A model generated the notes under the pieces. That model searched no databases and was not told where the DNA came from. It saw nothing but the letters and a program-made list of their open reading frames with translations. A DNA stretch of 64,000 nt from the NCBI GenBank assembly GCA_964654185.1, contig CAZZIE010000006.1, forward strand, positions 1 through 64,000, read 5' to 3'. Source of the DNA: CAYFQV01 sp964654185. GTDB lineage: Bacteria; Spirochaetota; Spirochaetia; DSM-27196; PWMO01. A program made the translations under genes and the position numbers. Shown here one piece after another: positions 1 to 9,189 of the stretch (its first letter is position 1; each line of letters begins with the position of its first letter).

Positions 1-998
1 ACCAGGAGGCGATGGACACCTACGGCTCGGACAAGCCCGATCTTCGCTACGACCTTCCCTTGCGGGACTTCGCCTCGGTCGCTGCGGGATCAGATTTCGG
101 GGTCTTTAACACGGTTCTCGACAGCGGCGGTGCAGTGCGCGTCCTCCGCGCGCCGGGCTGCGCGGCATACTCCCGGAAGCAGATCGACGAGCTCGAAGCC
201 ACGGCGAAGGTCTACGGGGCCAGGGGCCTGGCCTGGATGAAGGTGAACGATGCGGGAGCGCTGGAAGGCGGTATCTCGAAGTTCTTCCAGGACCGTGCCG
301 ACCAGGTTCGCCGCGCCTCCGGAGCCGAGCCGGGGGATCTGCTGCTATTCGTGGCGGATACCTGGAAGACCGCGGTCACCTCCCTGGGCGCGGTGAGACG
401 CGTCGTCGCGAGCCAACTCGGCCTGACGGAGGGGCAGCCCTTCCGGTTCACATGGATCGTCGACTTTCCCCTCTTCGAGTGGAACGAGGACGAGGAGCGC
501 TGGGAAGCGGCTCACCACATGTTCACCATGCCGCAGGAACAGTATATTGACGACCTGGAGCGCGACCCCGGCGTGGTCAAGGGAGACCTCTACGACCTGG
601 TCTGCAACGGCGTCGAGCTCGGCTCGGGATCGATCCGTATCCAGGATCCGGATCTTCAGCGACGGATCTTCAGCATTGTCGGCTTCTCTGAGGAGGAGGC
701 GCAACGGCGGTTCGGCTTCCTGTTGGAGTCCTTCCGGTATGGGCCGCCGCCTCACGGAGGCATTGCTTTGGGACTGGACCGCCTGGTCATGCTCCTGGCG
801 GGAGAAGAGAGCATTCGGGAGGTCATGACCTTCCCGAAGAACAGTGTCGGCGCAACTCCAATGGATGAGGCACCCTCCGAAGTAGATCCCGCACAACTCG
901 AGGAGCTCGGTTTGCGCCTCATGGAAGTGAGCTCGCCCGATTCTGAAGACCAGCCCGGCTCTGATGATCAGCCCGATTCCGAAGACCAGCAGGAGTAA
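1..998 (+). CDS. aspS: Aspartyl-tRNA synthetase, C-terminal part (5' truncated by the window)
   Basis: Charges tRNA-Asp in the cytoplasm. The reading frame is open to the window edge, so the true start lies upstream and the Met at base 12 is internal. The visible part begins near motif-2-proximal sequence (YGSDKPDLR), followed by the GAD insertion domain typical of bacterial AspRS (ISKFF region). It ends with class II motif 3, seen as GGIALGLDRLVMLL. After the usual family end there is an acidic tail of three near-identical six-residue units (PDSEDQ, PGSDDQ, PDSEDQ), encoded by an 18-bp tandem repeat at 936-989. serA follows five bases after the stop, with its ribosome-binding site inside the tail codons, so the two are probably co-transcribed. 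Confidence 0.97.
   Translation, partial: QEAMDTYGSDKPDLRYDLPLRDFASVAAGSDFGVFNTVLDSGGAVRVLRAPGCAAYSRKQIDELEATAKVYGARGLAWMKVNDAGALEGGISKFFQDRADQVRRASGAEPGDLLLFVADTWKTAVTSLGAVRRVVASQLGLTEGQPFRFTWIVDFPLFEWNEDEERWEAAHHMFTMPQEQYIDDLERDPGVVKGDLYDLVCNGVELGSGSIRIQDPDLQRRIFSIVGFSEEEAQRRFGFLLESFRYGPPPHGGIALGLDRLVMLLAGEESIREVMTFPKNSVGATPMDEAPSEVDPAQLEELGLRLMEVSSPDSEDQPGSDDQPDSEDQQE
936..989 (+). repeat. 3 x 18-bp tandem repeat in the aspS 3' end
   Basis: Three in-frame copies at 936-953, 954-971 and 972-989. The units are CCCGATTCTGAAGACCAG, CCCGGCTCTGATGATCAG and CCCGATTCCGAAGACCAG. They encode an acidic C-terminal extension and end nine bases before the stop codon. Confidence 0.9.
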
Positions 999-1002
999 CG
1001 CC

Positions 1003-2172
1003 ATGTTCCGTGTCCAGACCTTCAACAAGATTTCCGATAAGGGCCTCTCCTATCTCGCCGGGGACGGCTTCGAGGTAGGCCCCGAAGTGGAGGATCCGGA
1101 CGCCATCCTCCTCCGCAGCCACAAGCTCCACGACATGGAGTTCAACCCGCAACTGAAGGCGATCGCCCGCGCCGGTGCGGGGGTGAACAACATTCCCGTC
1201 GATCGATGCACCGACGGGGGCATCGTTGTCTTCAACACACCCGGCGCGAATGCCAACAGCGTCAAGGAGCTGGTCATCAGCGGCCTGCTCCTCTCGTCGC
1301 GACGTATTCATGAGGGACTCCGCTGGGTGGAGAGCGTGGATGATTCCGATCAGGTAGCTTCTCTGGTCGAAAAGCAGAAGTCCTCCTTTGCGGGCCCGGA
1401 GATCGCCGGCAAGACCCTCGGTGTCGTGGGCCTTGGTGCGATCGGCGTCATGGTTGCCAATGCGGCAATCGCTCTGGACATGGATGTCATTGGATACGAC
1501 CCCTACCTCTCGGTTGAATCGGCGTGGGGACTCTCCCGGGCAGTCCGCCGGGCCAACAAGCTGGAGAGCCTGCTGGCGCAGTCCGACTACATCACCCTGC
1601 ACGTTCCCCTCAACGACGCCACCGAGCAGATGATCGACCACGGCGCGCTGGCCAGGACCAAGCGCGGCGCCCGCCTTCTCAACTTCGCCCGGGGCGGCCT
1701 GGTCGACTCAAAGGCGGTCCTCGGCGCCCTGGAGCAGGGTGCCCTGGATCGCTACGTGACGGACTTTCCGGAGCCGGAGCTCGTTGACAACGAAAAGGTC
1801 CTCGCAATCCCGCACCTCGGCGCGTCGACTCCCGAGGCGGAGGAGAACTGCGCTATCATGGCTGCCCGACAGCTCAAGGCCTTTCTCGAGACCGGAAACA
1901 TCGTGAACTCGGTGAACTTCCCGGATTGCGAAGTCCAGGCGACCGACAAGACGCGCATTGTCATTGCAAACCGGAACATCCCGAACATGGTAGGGCAGTA
2001 CACCACCATTCTCGCCCGGGAAGGCATCAACATCCTCGATCTGCTCAACCGCCACCGTGATGAGGTGGCCTACAACATCATTGACCTGGATCGACCGCCG
2101 GGGAAGAAGACTCTCGACGAGATCCGCGGAATCGACGGGGTCATTACGGTCCGGGAGATCGACGGCAAGTAG
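1003..2172 (+). CDS. serA: D-3-phosphoglycerate dehydrogenase
   Basis: Oxidises 3-phosphoglycerate to 3-phosphohydroxypyruvate with NAD+, the first step of serine synthesis. The ATG at 1003 is preferred over an in-frame ATG at 964 because it has AGGAG seven bases upstream and gives the normal N-terminus. The 389-residue protein has the NAD-binding Rossmann fingerprint VVGLGAIG, the catalytic Arg in NFARGGLVD and the catalytic His in IPHLGAST. A C-terminal ACT domain (about residues 315-389, starting near KTRIVIANRN) is the expected serine-sensing regulatory module. The length fits the shorter SerA type that lacks the extra substrate-binding insertion. It directly follows aspS. Confidence 0.95.
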   Translation: MFRVQTFNKISDKGLSYLAGDGFEVGPEVEDPDAILLRSHKLHDMEFNPQLKAIARAGAGVNNIPVDRCTDGGIVVFNTPGANANSVKELVISGLLLSSRRIHEGLRWVESVDDSDQVASLVEKQKSSFAGPEIAGKTLGVVGLGAIGVMVANAAIALDMDVIGYDPYLSVESAWGLSRAVRRANKLESLLAQSDYITLHVPLNDATEQMIDHGALARTKRGARLLNFARGGLVDSKAVLGALEQGALDRYVTDFPEPELVDNEKVLAIPHLGASTPEAEENCAIMAARQLKAFLETGNIVNSVNFPDCEVQATDKTRIVIANRNIPNMVGQYTTILAREGINILDLLNRHRDEVAYNIIDLDRPPGKKTLDEIRGIDGVITVREIDGK

Positions 2173-2258
2173 ATTCCGGCACCGCACCGACCGCGGCACC
2201 GGTCGGACTCCCGGCAGCGCACGGACCGGCGCACCCGGCGCACCGGGCGGCGCGCAAT

Positions 2259-2284
2259 CCGGAAACATCCACCGGAAACATCCA
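2259..2284 (+). repeat. 2 x 13-bp tandem repeat upstream of the isomerase gene
   Basis: Two perfect adjacent copies of CCGGAAACATCCA at 2259-2271 and 2272-2284, in the 125-bp gap between serA and the peptidyl-prolyl isomerase. They end just before its ribosome-binding site (GGAGG at 2286-2290). Confidence 0.85.
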
Positions 2285-2297
2285 TTGGAGGCTCGCC

Positions 2298-3419
2298 ATG
2301 CCGAAGCGCAATCCGCATAGCACTGCAGGCACTCGCACGGGTTTCGTCGTGCGGTGCGTTCTCTTTCTCACTGTTGCGGCCATGTTTGCCGTCGCGGCAC
2401 CGCTCTTCGCGGGGGGAGCGCAGGAGAAGTATCCCGACCTCGAGGACGGTCTCTACGCCGAGCTGGATACCGAGAAGGGGGAGATCGTCATTGATCTGAA
2501 GTACGATGTCGTGCCACTGACGGTCGCCAACTTCGTTGGCCTGGCCGAGGGAACCATTGAGCACTCCCAGGGAGAGGGCCCCTTCTACGACGGTCTCACC
2601 TTCCACCGGGTGGAAGAGGACTTCGTGATCCAGGGTGGCGATCCTGCAGGTGACGGGACCGGCGGGCCGGGATACCGGATTCCCACGGAGACGCATGAGT
2701 CCCTGCGCCACTCCGGCGCCGGGATCGTGGCAATGGCAAACTCCGGCCCCAATCGCAATGGCAGTCAGTTCTACATTACCCTTCGGGCGACCCCCTGGCT
2801 GGACGGGAACTACAGCATCTTCGGTGAGGTCGTCCGCGGGCAGGAAGTGGTGAGCTCGATCGAGCAGGGCGATGTCATCCGGACCGTGAGCATTATTAGA
2901 CGGGGCGAGGATGCGAAGAGCTTTGCCGCGGACCAGGAGAGCTTCGACGCTCTTCTAGCGGAGCGGCAGGACGAAATCGCCCGGGAGCAAGAGCAGGCGC
3001 TGGCGAGCCAGGAGGCGTACATCGAACGCAACTGGCCCGACGCGACCCGGATGGAGAACGGTATCCGCTACGTGATCGAGCGCGAAGGAAGCGGCGCCAG
3101 GCCCGAAATCGGCGACACCGTGGCGGTGCACTACACCGGCTCGCTCCTCACCGGCATGCCTTTCGAATCGACGCGCAATCAGGACGAGCCCGCCCGTTTC
3201 GAGCTCGGCGCGGCGCGAACCATTCCGGGGTGGGAAGCGACCCTGCGGGACATGCGGCCGGGAGAGGAGCGTACCGCCATTGTCCCGCCGGAACTCGCTT
3301 TCGGCGATCAGGGCCGACAGGGGGTCATTCCGCCGAACTCCTACCTGGTCTTCGAGGTCGAGCTCATCGCCGTCAATCCAGGCGAGGCTACAGGCTCCGG
3401 GGAATCAGACGAAGAGTAA
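2298..3419 (+). CDS. Secreted dual-family peptidyl-prolyl isomerase (cyclophilin-FKBP fusion)
   Basis: Predicted envelope folding catalyst carrying two unrelated prolyl isomerase domains. An N-terminal hydrophobic segment (about residues 16-36, ending LFAGGAQE) looks like a signal peptide or spirochaetal lipoprotein signal without a clear Cys. Residues about 48-205 are a cyclophilin domain, with GLTFHRV, FVIQGGDP and GSQFYIT motifs. A charged helical linker follows (about 210-255). Residues about 258-362 are an FKBP domain with VAVHYTG, the hydrophobic pocket signatures and YLVFEVELI. Such cyclophilin-first fusions are known as CFBP or dual-family immunophilins. The start has GGAGG eight bases upstream. 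The 3' end overlaps the convergent mannosidase gene by 32 bp. Confidence 0.93.
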   Translation: MPKRNPHSTAGTRTGFVVRCVLFLTVAAMFAVAAPLFAGGAQEKYPDLEDGLYAELDTEKGEIVIDLKYDVVPLTVANFVGLAEGTIEHSQGEGPFYDGLTFHRVEEDFVIQGGDPAGDGTGGPGYRIPTETHESLRHSGAGIVAMANSGPNRNGSQFYITLRATPWLDGNYSIFGEVVRGQEVVSSIEQGDVIRTVSIIRRGEDAKSFAADQESFDALLAERQDEIAREQEQALASQEAYIERNWPDATRMENGIRYVIEREGSGARPEIGDTVAVHYTGSLLTGMPFESTRNQDEPARFELGAARTIPGWEATLRDMRPGEERTAIVPPELAFGDQGRQGVIPPNSYLVFEVELIAVNPGEATGSGESDEE

Positions 3420-6400
3420 CGATCTCGAAGGGCCCGATCCGCAGCGACACCTCCCGGGAGTCCTCAGCCTGGGGCTCCCCCTCGCCGGCGGATGACGCGG
3501 GCGCCGCGGATGACTCCGCTACCGCGGCTTTGTCAGGTACCGCGCCCTTGTCAGGCGCCGCAGTCTTGTCAGGCGCCGTGGACGGCGCCGGTGCCGGGTC
3601 TTCCAGCAGGTTGGTGCGCTCCACGGTCTTCAACGGGAAGGCCGTGCGAAGCGTGACCGATGCCGGCGCGCCTTCGGTCTCGAAGAGTCGCACCACAACG
3701 CCACGACCGTCCTCGGCGGGCTTGATCCAATCCAGTTGCACCTGATCCTCATCCACTGCCGCCAGGGCGGCGCCCTCCGTCGGTCCCGGCACCTCTCCGC
3801 TTCCGTTCCTGCGCGAGGAGCCCGAGGCGGGTGCGCGCCAGCGGCCGCGCACCACCGGCGGTGCCGCGAGCTCGGCGACTTCCCTCATTACGGCAGGTGC
3901 GGAGAAGGATTCCGGGGTGGCCAGGAAGGCGTAGGTGAACTCGTGAACGCCGTTGTCTGCGGTCTCGTCGGGGGCGGTCGGCGCGGTGAGGAGAGAGAGG
4001 CGGATGCGCCCGTCCAGGACGTCGTAGCCGTACTTCTCTCCCGATAGGACGGCAACGCAGCGGCGCGCGTCGGTGAGGGCGGTGTATCCGTGGGCGGGAA
4101 CCTCGAACATGGCGGAGTCCGCCTCGCGGTTGCGATGTGCCGGCCGATCAACCCAGCCGTACTGAATGCCGCTCCGCGCCGTCGGCGGTCGCGCCGTCGT
4201 GGGGAAGGACGCCTTGAGCAGGGTGTGCCGCTCCCGCCAGTCGACACGCGTGCGAAACTCGATCCGCCGGGTGTGGGCGTAGAAGATCGTGTCCTGCTCA
4301 ACCCGGGACGCCTCCCCAAGCGAGAGAACCCGCCGGAAGACCGCCGCGACCGGTCCGACGGAGACCGTCTCCAGGCGCTCGGCCGCCGTAACGGGACGAA
4401 GCGTGAGCTCGTAGTCCCGATCGATGTCCCAGGCGTCCCAGCTCACCGGAAGATCCCGGGCCGCCACGAGGGTATTCAAAGCTTCGCCGGGCAGGACAAG
4501 CTCCGTGCCGGTATCGTGATCCACAAGGGAGGCAATGGCCCCGGCCCCGTCGAAGAGCACCGTGTAGAAGGGAGTCGTGACGCGGTTGCCGTCCAGGGCG
4601 AAGGGCCCCGGCGTCGTGCCGGCGCCGGCGGTGTCGCGCGGAGCCGCCGCGTCCCGGGCGCGCGCGGCGTCGCGAAGGGGCGTCACCGAGGCGGCAGGCA
4701 GCCGGACACGGGTCAGCACGACGGGAGTACCGTCGAATTGGGTGACGGTCTGGGCGGCGTCGCCGCCGGCTTCGGCCTCTTCCGGGGAGAGACGCAGCAC
4801 ACTCGTCCGATCCCGGCCGAAGTGGTTCACCACAACCGCCTCGCGCCTGCCATCATCATCGTCCACTGAAGAAAAGGATGTTGATGACGATGATGAAGGG
4901 CCGTCGAGGTAGGCCGCGGCCTGCGCTTCCGCCGCTTCGACCACCGCGTCGAGGACGGTTCGCGCTTCGCGATTGACTCGCTCGATCGAGGAACCCGGGA
5001 GGATGTCGTGGAACTGGTGCGTCAGAAGCTGCTTCCAGAGCTCGTCGCGCTGGGCGCGGCGGTGCGCTTCCACCGCGACGGGGTCGGGGACCTCCGCGCT
5101 TCCTGCATGTGCGCGGTTCGCGGTCGTTTCGACGAGTTCCCGGGCCGCAAGGAACTCCAGGCGCCGAAGCGCCTCCTCGGCGGCGTGGTTGAGACGTTTC
5201 AAGGCGCCTTGAGAGGTGTAGGTGCCGCGGTGGAACTCGAGGTAGAGCTCACCGCGCCACCGGGGGAGGGTGTGCGCGGTGGCGAAGACCTCCGGAAGCG
5301 CCTCGCCGACGCGACGCCAGGTCATGCGCGGAGTTCCGTGAAGGTCCGTGATGCGTCGGGCGAGTTCGAGGTCTTCCCGGCGCGGTCCGCCGCCGCCGTC
5401 TCCCTCTCCGATCGGCTTGATGAAGGAGCGCTGCACGTACTTGTGGCGCACGCGCCGCCAGGAGAGGGCGTTGTCCGCCGGTGTGGCCACGCCGTTGTAG
5501 CCCATTGCAGCGTCCGGAATGAACGACGTCGGCACGGCGGTGCCGTCGATCCCTTCCCAGAGGAAGAGGTCGTAGGGGAAGCGGGTGGTATCGTTCCAGT
5601 TGATCTTGCTGGTAACGAAGTACCGCATGCCGCAGCCGGCCATTATCTGAGGCAGATTGCCCGGATACCCGAAGACGTCGGGAAGCCAGGTGACCGTGCC
5701 CTCGTAGCCCAGGAGGTCGCGGCTGGTGCGGCGCCCGTAGAGGAACTGACGGATCAGTGACTCGCCGGCGGGGAGGTTGCAGTCCGCTTCCACGTACATC
5801 CCCCCGTTGGGCTCCCACTGCCCGCGCCGGTACGCCTTCTCCACGTCTGCGAAGACCTCCGGATACTCGCGCTTCACGATCTCGAGCTGCGCCGGCATGG
5901 ACTGAATGAAGCGGAACTCCCGGTAGCTCTCCGCAAGGCGGCACGCCGTGGAGAAGGTGCGGGCAAGCTTGCGGGTCGTCTCCTCGATGGGCCAGAGCCA
6001 GGCGTGATCCATATGGGCGTGGCCGACGGCGTAGATGTCCGGCACCGTATGCGGGTTCACCTCCTCCAGAAGAGGCCGCACGGCGTCCCGGAACGCTTCG
6101 GCCTGGCCGGAGAGGATCTCGTCGGACGCGTCGGGATCGAGGAGGTGCACCGCCTCCGCGAGATTGCGGATCACGTCGTGGCGCCTGAGACTGTCGTCGG
6201 GAAGCTCCAGGGCGGTCTCGAAGAGCGCCTGGAGGTCGAAGAGCGCCTGATCGAGCGGCTCGTTCAGCGCCACAAGTCGACCCGTCTCGAACCAGATCGG
6301 GTAGCGAGAGCGCTCCTGCAGCACATGAGGCAGGACGAAGTCACCGTGGAAGGGGTGCACTCCAGGATAGTGGTGCCCGCCGTACGCCTCCACGTGAATA

Positions 6401-6762
6401 TCGACAACCCCGCCGGTGGCGACGTCGCGCCCGATCGGGTAGAGCTGATGGCGGTCGTTGAAGGCGCCCCGGGGTGTGCCGTCCAGGAAGAGCAGGCTGT
6501 CGGAGTGAGCTACGACCTCCAGGAAGAGGGGCCGCGATTCCTCCGGGATCGTTGCCACTGCGTGGAACCAGAAACACTTCCAGGCCGCGCCGTAGGGGGC
6601 CGGCGGCGTGAAGGCGTGGTAGGTTGCATCCCGGGGCGGGGCGCGATGGACCGTGTCGGTCTCGGCCATCTCCCAGGTGAGATCCTCGACGAGGGTGAAT
6701 CTGCGCCCATCCAGAACGCGCAGAACCTGGCGAATGCGATTCTCGGCCTTGGGGTTGAGCAT
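3388..6762 (-). CDS. Alpha-mannosidase, glycoside hydrolase family 38
   Basis: Retaining alpha-mannosidase that would trim mannose from glycans. No signal peptide is visible, so it is probably cytoplasmic. The 1124-residue protein has the full GH38 layout: an N-terminal beta region, a catalytic domain with metal ligands in HAHMDHAWLWP (His248, His250, Asp252) and the nucleophile Asp327 in EADCNLP. The helical middle domain and long beta C-terminal domain follow. It is somewhat longer than usual, partly because of low-complexity inserts near residues 630 and 1075. The latter contains three PDK-type units encoded by an 18-bp tandem repeat (3530-3583). The stop codon lies inside the convergent isomerase gene. 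The gene begins 15 bases after the cyclase-like gene, so they form an operon. Confidence 0.95.
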   Translation of the reverse strand: MLNPKAENRIRQVLRVLDGRRFTLVEDLTWEMAETDTVHRAPPRDATYHAFTPPAPYGAAWKCFWFHAVATIPEESRPLFLEVVAHSDSLLFLDGTPRGAFNDRHQLYPIGRDVATGGVVDIHVEAYGGHHYPGVHPFHGDFVLPHVLQERSRYPIWFETGRLVALNEPLDQALFDLQALFETALELPDDSLRRHDVIRNLAEAVHLLDPDASDEILSGQAEAFRDAVRPLLEEVNPHTVPDIYAVGHAHMDHAWLWPIEETTRKLARTFSTACRLAESYREFRFIQSMPAQLEIVKREYPEVFADVEKAYRRGQWEPNGGMYVEADCNLPAGESLIRQFLYGRRTSRDLLGYEGTVTWLPDVFGYPGNLPQIMAGCGMRYFVTSKINWNDTTRFPYDLFLWEGIDGTAVPTSFIPDAAMGYNGVATPADNALSWRRVRHKYVQRSFIKPIGEGDGGGGPRREDLELARRITDLHGTPRMTWRRVGEALPEVFATAHTLPRWRGELYLEFHRGTYTSQGALKRLNHAAEEALRRLEFLAARELVETTANRAHAGSAEVPDPVAVEAHRRAQRDELWKQLLTHQFHDILPGSSIERVNREARTVLDAVVEAAEAQAAAYLDGPSSSSSTSFSSVDDDDGRREAVVVNHFGRDRTSVLRLSPEEAEAGGDAAQTVTQFDGTPVVLTRVRLPAASVTPLRDAARARDAAAPRDTAGAGTTPGPFALDGNRVTTPFYTVLFDGAGAIASLVDHDTGTELVLPGEALNTLVAARDLPVSWDAWDIDRDYELTLRPVTAAERLETVSVGPVAAVFRRVLSLGEASRVEQDTIFYAHTRRIEFRTRVDWRERHTLLKASFPTTARPPTARSGIQYGWVDRPAHRNREADSAMFEVPAHGYTALTDARRCVAVLSGEKYGYDVLDGRIRLSLLTAPTAPDETADNGVHEFTYAFLATPESFSAPAVMREVAELAAPPVVRGRWRAPASGSSRRNGSGEVPGPTEGAALAAVDEDQVQLDWIKPAEDGRGVVVRLFETEGAPASVTLRTAFPLKTVERTNLLEDPAPAPSTAPDKTAAPDKGAVPDKAAVAESSAAPASSAGEGEPQAEDSREVSLRIGPFEIVTLRLIPRSL
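3530..3583 (-). repeat. 3 x 18-bp tandem repeat inside the mannosidase gene
   Basis: Plus-strand units TTGTCAGGTACCGCGCCC, TTGTCAGGCGCCGCAGTC and TTGTCAGGCGCCGTGGAC at 3530-3547, 3548-3565 and 3566-3583. In frame on the minus strand they encode repeated PDK-containing hexapeptides in a poorly conserved loop near the C-terminus. Confidence 0.88.
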
Positions 6763-6777
6763 CTGCTTCCTGGGGCG

Positions 6778-9009
6778 CTACCGGGTGTTGTCGAGCTCCT
6801 CGTAGGCAGCGCGAAGGTCCTCCAGCTGCCCCAGGAGCTCCTTCGATTGCGCTTCAATGCCGGCGGCGACATCGCGGGTGCCTGAGGCGGTCTTCAGGCG
6901 CACCAGCTCGATTCGCACGTTCTTGAGCATGTTGAGCCCGGAGTTGATCCGAAGGGCGATCATCTCCCGCTCCGACATGAGCGCTTCTATCGATTTCTTC
7001 TGCTTCTCCAGCTCGCGGATGCTCTCGTCGTACTGGTTCTGAAGGCGGCGATCCTCCGTGGAGCCGCGCTTGCGCTCCAGGTCCGCAAGCTCCCGGCCCA
7101 CCTGGCCAAGAGAGTGCGCATGCAGTACATCATCGAGCTCTTCAGCGCGCTGGGTGAGGGCGCGCACCTGTTCCACGTAGCTGGTCAGGAGCTTCTCGAA
7201 GTCCTCACCGAGAACATCGGAACGCTGTCCGAGCTCCTCCATCTGCCCCAGCATCCCCTCCTGGAGCTCCTCCGCCTGCTCTACCGGCGATGCGTCGGGA
7301 TTGATGGCGGTCGCGCGCGGTGCGGGCGTCCGGGCGGTGATCTGTGCCAGCTCCCCGTTGAGCTTGCGCTCCTTCGACTTGAACGCCGGCAGGTGGGAGA
7401 GCACCCCGATCGCCATGCCGCCGACGGGAAACACGAACCACGGAAACCCCGGGGACACCATCATGTTGAGGGCGAAGAGAAAGATCGATGTGGCGCCGTT
7501 CGAGATGAGGTGCGACTGAAAGGAGTTGCGCGCCCGGGTAAGCCGCCGAAAGATGCGCAGCTTCTCCCGGGTCGGATTGCGCATCTTGCCGAGCTCGCGC
7601 ACCTCGCGGCGGCGCTGCCGCACCTGCGCCCAGTGACTGGCAAGGCCTATGCCCCAGCCCAGGGCGGGAATGGCGAGCCAGGGCATTGCCCCGGTCAGAA
7701 TGCCGATCGTGATGAGCATACCGTTGACGCCGACATAGCTGATGAAATGGCCCCGGAAGCCGTTTCTGACCTGATCGAGAGACTTCTCGGTCTGCTCGCG
7801 ATAGCTCTTCACGACGGGATCGCGGGTCGGTGCCGTGGAGCCGGAAAATCGACGTGAGAGGACCTGGTCCCAGGCGGACTCGATCTCCCGGTCCTCCCTC
7901 TCGTCACCGACGCCGCGACGGGTCGGCACCATTGCCTCATCCGCCGCGGATCTCCGCCGGCGCGCCAGGGAGTCGTCCATGCGCCCGCGGCCACCCGGCC
8001 GGTCGTAGCCGTAGTCGTCGCGGTCGTCTGCGTCGCGGTCGCCTGCGCGGGGGCGGCCCCTCATGTCCGGGCCGGGGCGGCCGCGCATGTCCGCCCGGGC
8101 ATCCGACCGGCCGCGGGCGAGGAAGCCGGAGGCCGCCAGATTGTACAGGGCGCGCCGCTCACCCGGAGAGCGCACATCCAGGGCGTCGTACGCCTCCGCC
8201 AGCGTGAGGCGGCGTCCCCGCCGCTTCATCTCCCGGAGAAGGCGCGTCTTGATGTCGGAGCTCTCCGGCGTCTCTTCGCGCCCGGCGCCGGATCGGCCCG
8301 CATCCGCCGATCGAGCGCCGGGGCCGGTCGCTCCCGTCGCGTCGCCCCTGGGGCCGCCCGCGGTACGCCCGGGGCCGCCGCTGGGGCCGCCGCTGGGGCC
8401 GCCGCTGGGGCCGTCGGCATTATGCCCGGGGCCGTCGGCGGTATGCTCGGGGCCGCCCGCTGTACGCCCGGGGCCGCCGCTGGGGCCGCCGCCGGTGCGA
8501 GGTCCGTCGGCCCGGTCCGGGGGCAGGGTGTACCACTCCATGCCGCCACTCGGGGTGTCACCCCGGATCCAGCGGTCGTCCAGGGACACATCCTTTGCCA
8601 CCGCGCCGGTCAGGGAGACGCCGCCGGGCCTGGTTACGCCGCGGAGCTCCAGGACGGTTGCCAGCGATTCGCCGTAGTAGTTGCCCTCGCGCTCGGCGAC
8701 CTCGCCCTGATGGATCGCCACCCTGGGCATCATGGGGAGCGCCTCCGGGGCGACGCTGCGACGCTGCATGCCACGCTGGACCTCCTGGGCGGCTTTGACC
8801 GCCTCCCCGGGATCGTCGAAGCGAATGAGGAAGGTGTCGCCCGTGTTCGAAAGGATCTCGCCGTGGTATTCTCGGGCCAGCCGCTTGAGCAGCCCGGTGT
8901 AGAAATCAAGCTCCTCGAGGGCGCGCATCTCGTGCGTCTCGAGCAGGTGTGAGAAGTCGACAATGTCGGTGGAAAGAAGCGTCGAAACGCCGCCCGCGGT
9001 CTCGGCCAT
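6778..9009 (-). CDS. Degenerate class III nucleotide cyclase with tandem 2TM modules and coiled coil
   Basis: Start chosen at the ATG at 9009, which has GGGAG just upstream and begins close to the cyclase domain. A longer frame to 9171 adds unlikely sequence. Residues about 5-180 form a class III adenylate/guanylate cyclase catalytic domain. Both metal Asp residues are in place (STDIVDFS and GDTFLIRF). The usual transition-state Asn and Arg of the VNxAAR motif are replaced (sequence LATVLEL), so activity is doubtful. A long Gly/Pro/Arg-rich linker follows, encoded partly by 12-bp repeats. Then come two consecutive 2TM-type modules, each a helical hairpin (one with MPWLAIPALGWGIGLASH, one with FPWFVFPVGG), and a C-terminal coiled coil of about 180 residues. 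Likely a membrane-anchored nucleotide-binding or signalling scaffold. Upstream of and co-transcribed with the mannosidase. Confidence 0.8.
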   Translation of the reverse strand: MAETAGGVSTLLSTDIVDFSHLLETHEMRALEELDFYTGLLKRLAREYHGEILSNTGDTFLIRFDDPGEAVKAAQEVQRGMQRRSVAPEALPMMPRVAIHQGEVAEREGNYYGESLATVLELRGVTRPGGVSLTGAVAKDVSLDDRWIRGDTPSGGMEWYTLPPDRADGPRTGGGPSGGPGRTAGGPEHTADGPGHNADGPSGGPSGGPSGGPGRTAGGPRGDATGATGPGARSADAGRSGAGREETPESSDIKTRLLREMKRRGRRLTLAEAYDALDVRSPGERRALYNLAASGFLARGRSDARADMRGRPGPDMRGRPRAGDRDADDRDDYGYDRPGGRGRMDDSLARRRRSAADEAMVPTRRGVGDEREDREIESAWDQVLSRRFSGSTAPTRDPVVKSYREQTEKSLDQVRNGFRGHFISYVGVNGMLITIGILTGAMPWLAIPALGWGIGLASHWAQVRQRRREVRELGKMRNPTREKLRIFRRLTRARNSFQSHLISNGATSIFLFALNMMVSPGFPWFVFPVGGMAIGVLSHLPAFKSKERKLNGELAQITARTPAPRATAINPDASPVEQAEELQEGMLGQMEELGQRSDVLGEDFEKLLTSYVEQVRALTQRAEELDDVLHAHSLGQVGRELADLERKRGSTEDRRLQNQYDESIRELEKQKKSIEALMSEREMIALRINSGLNMLKNVRIELVRLKTASGTRDVAAGIEAQSKELLGQLEDLRAAYEELDNTR
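8371..8406 (-). repeat. 3 x 12-bp tandem repeat coding a Gly/Pro-rich linker
   Basis: Three perfect plus-strand copies of GGGGCCGCCGCT, flanked on both sides by diverged copies (about 8350-8490). On the minus strand they encode the Gly-Pro-Ser-Gly linker of the cyclase-like protein. Confidence 0.85.
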
Positions 9010-9189
9010 GGCGCTCCCACAATACGTTTGCCGTGGCAAAGCGTCAAGCAAGCCCGGCCGCGCCACCGCCGCCGGGAGGAAGCGTCCGCACCGGGCGAGA
9101 TCGCCGCGGCGGGCAGCGTTTGGCCCCTGAAGCAGTGGGCCGGCGGCTGAAGTAAGCGGTTGTGAGAACACCCGGAATTGCGAGAGGTC

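Noticed and set aside
8350..8490. Assembly artefact or frameshift in the repetitive cyclase linker
   Set aside because: The frame stays open through the whole repeat and continues into well-formed 2TM and coiled-coil segments.
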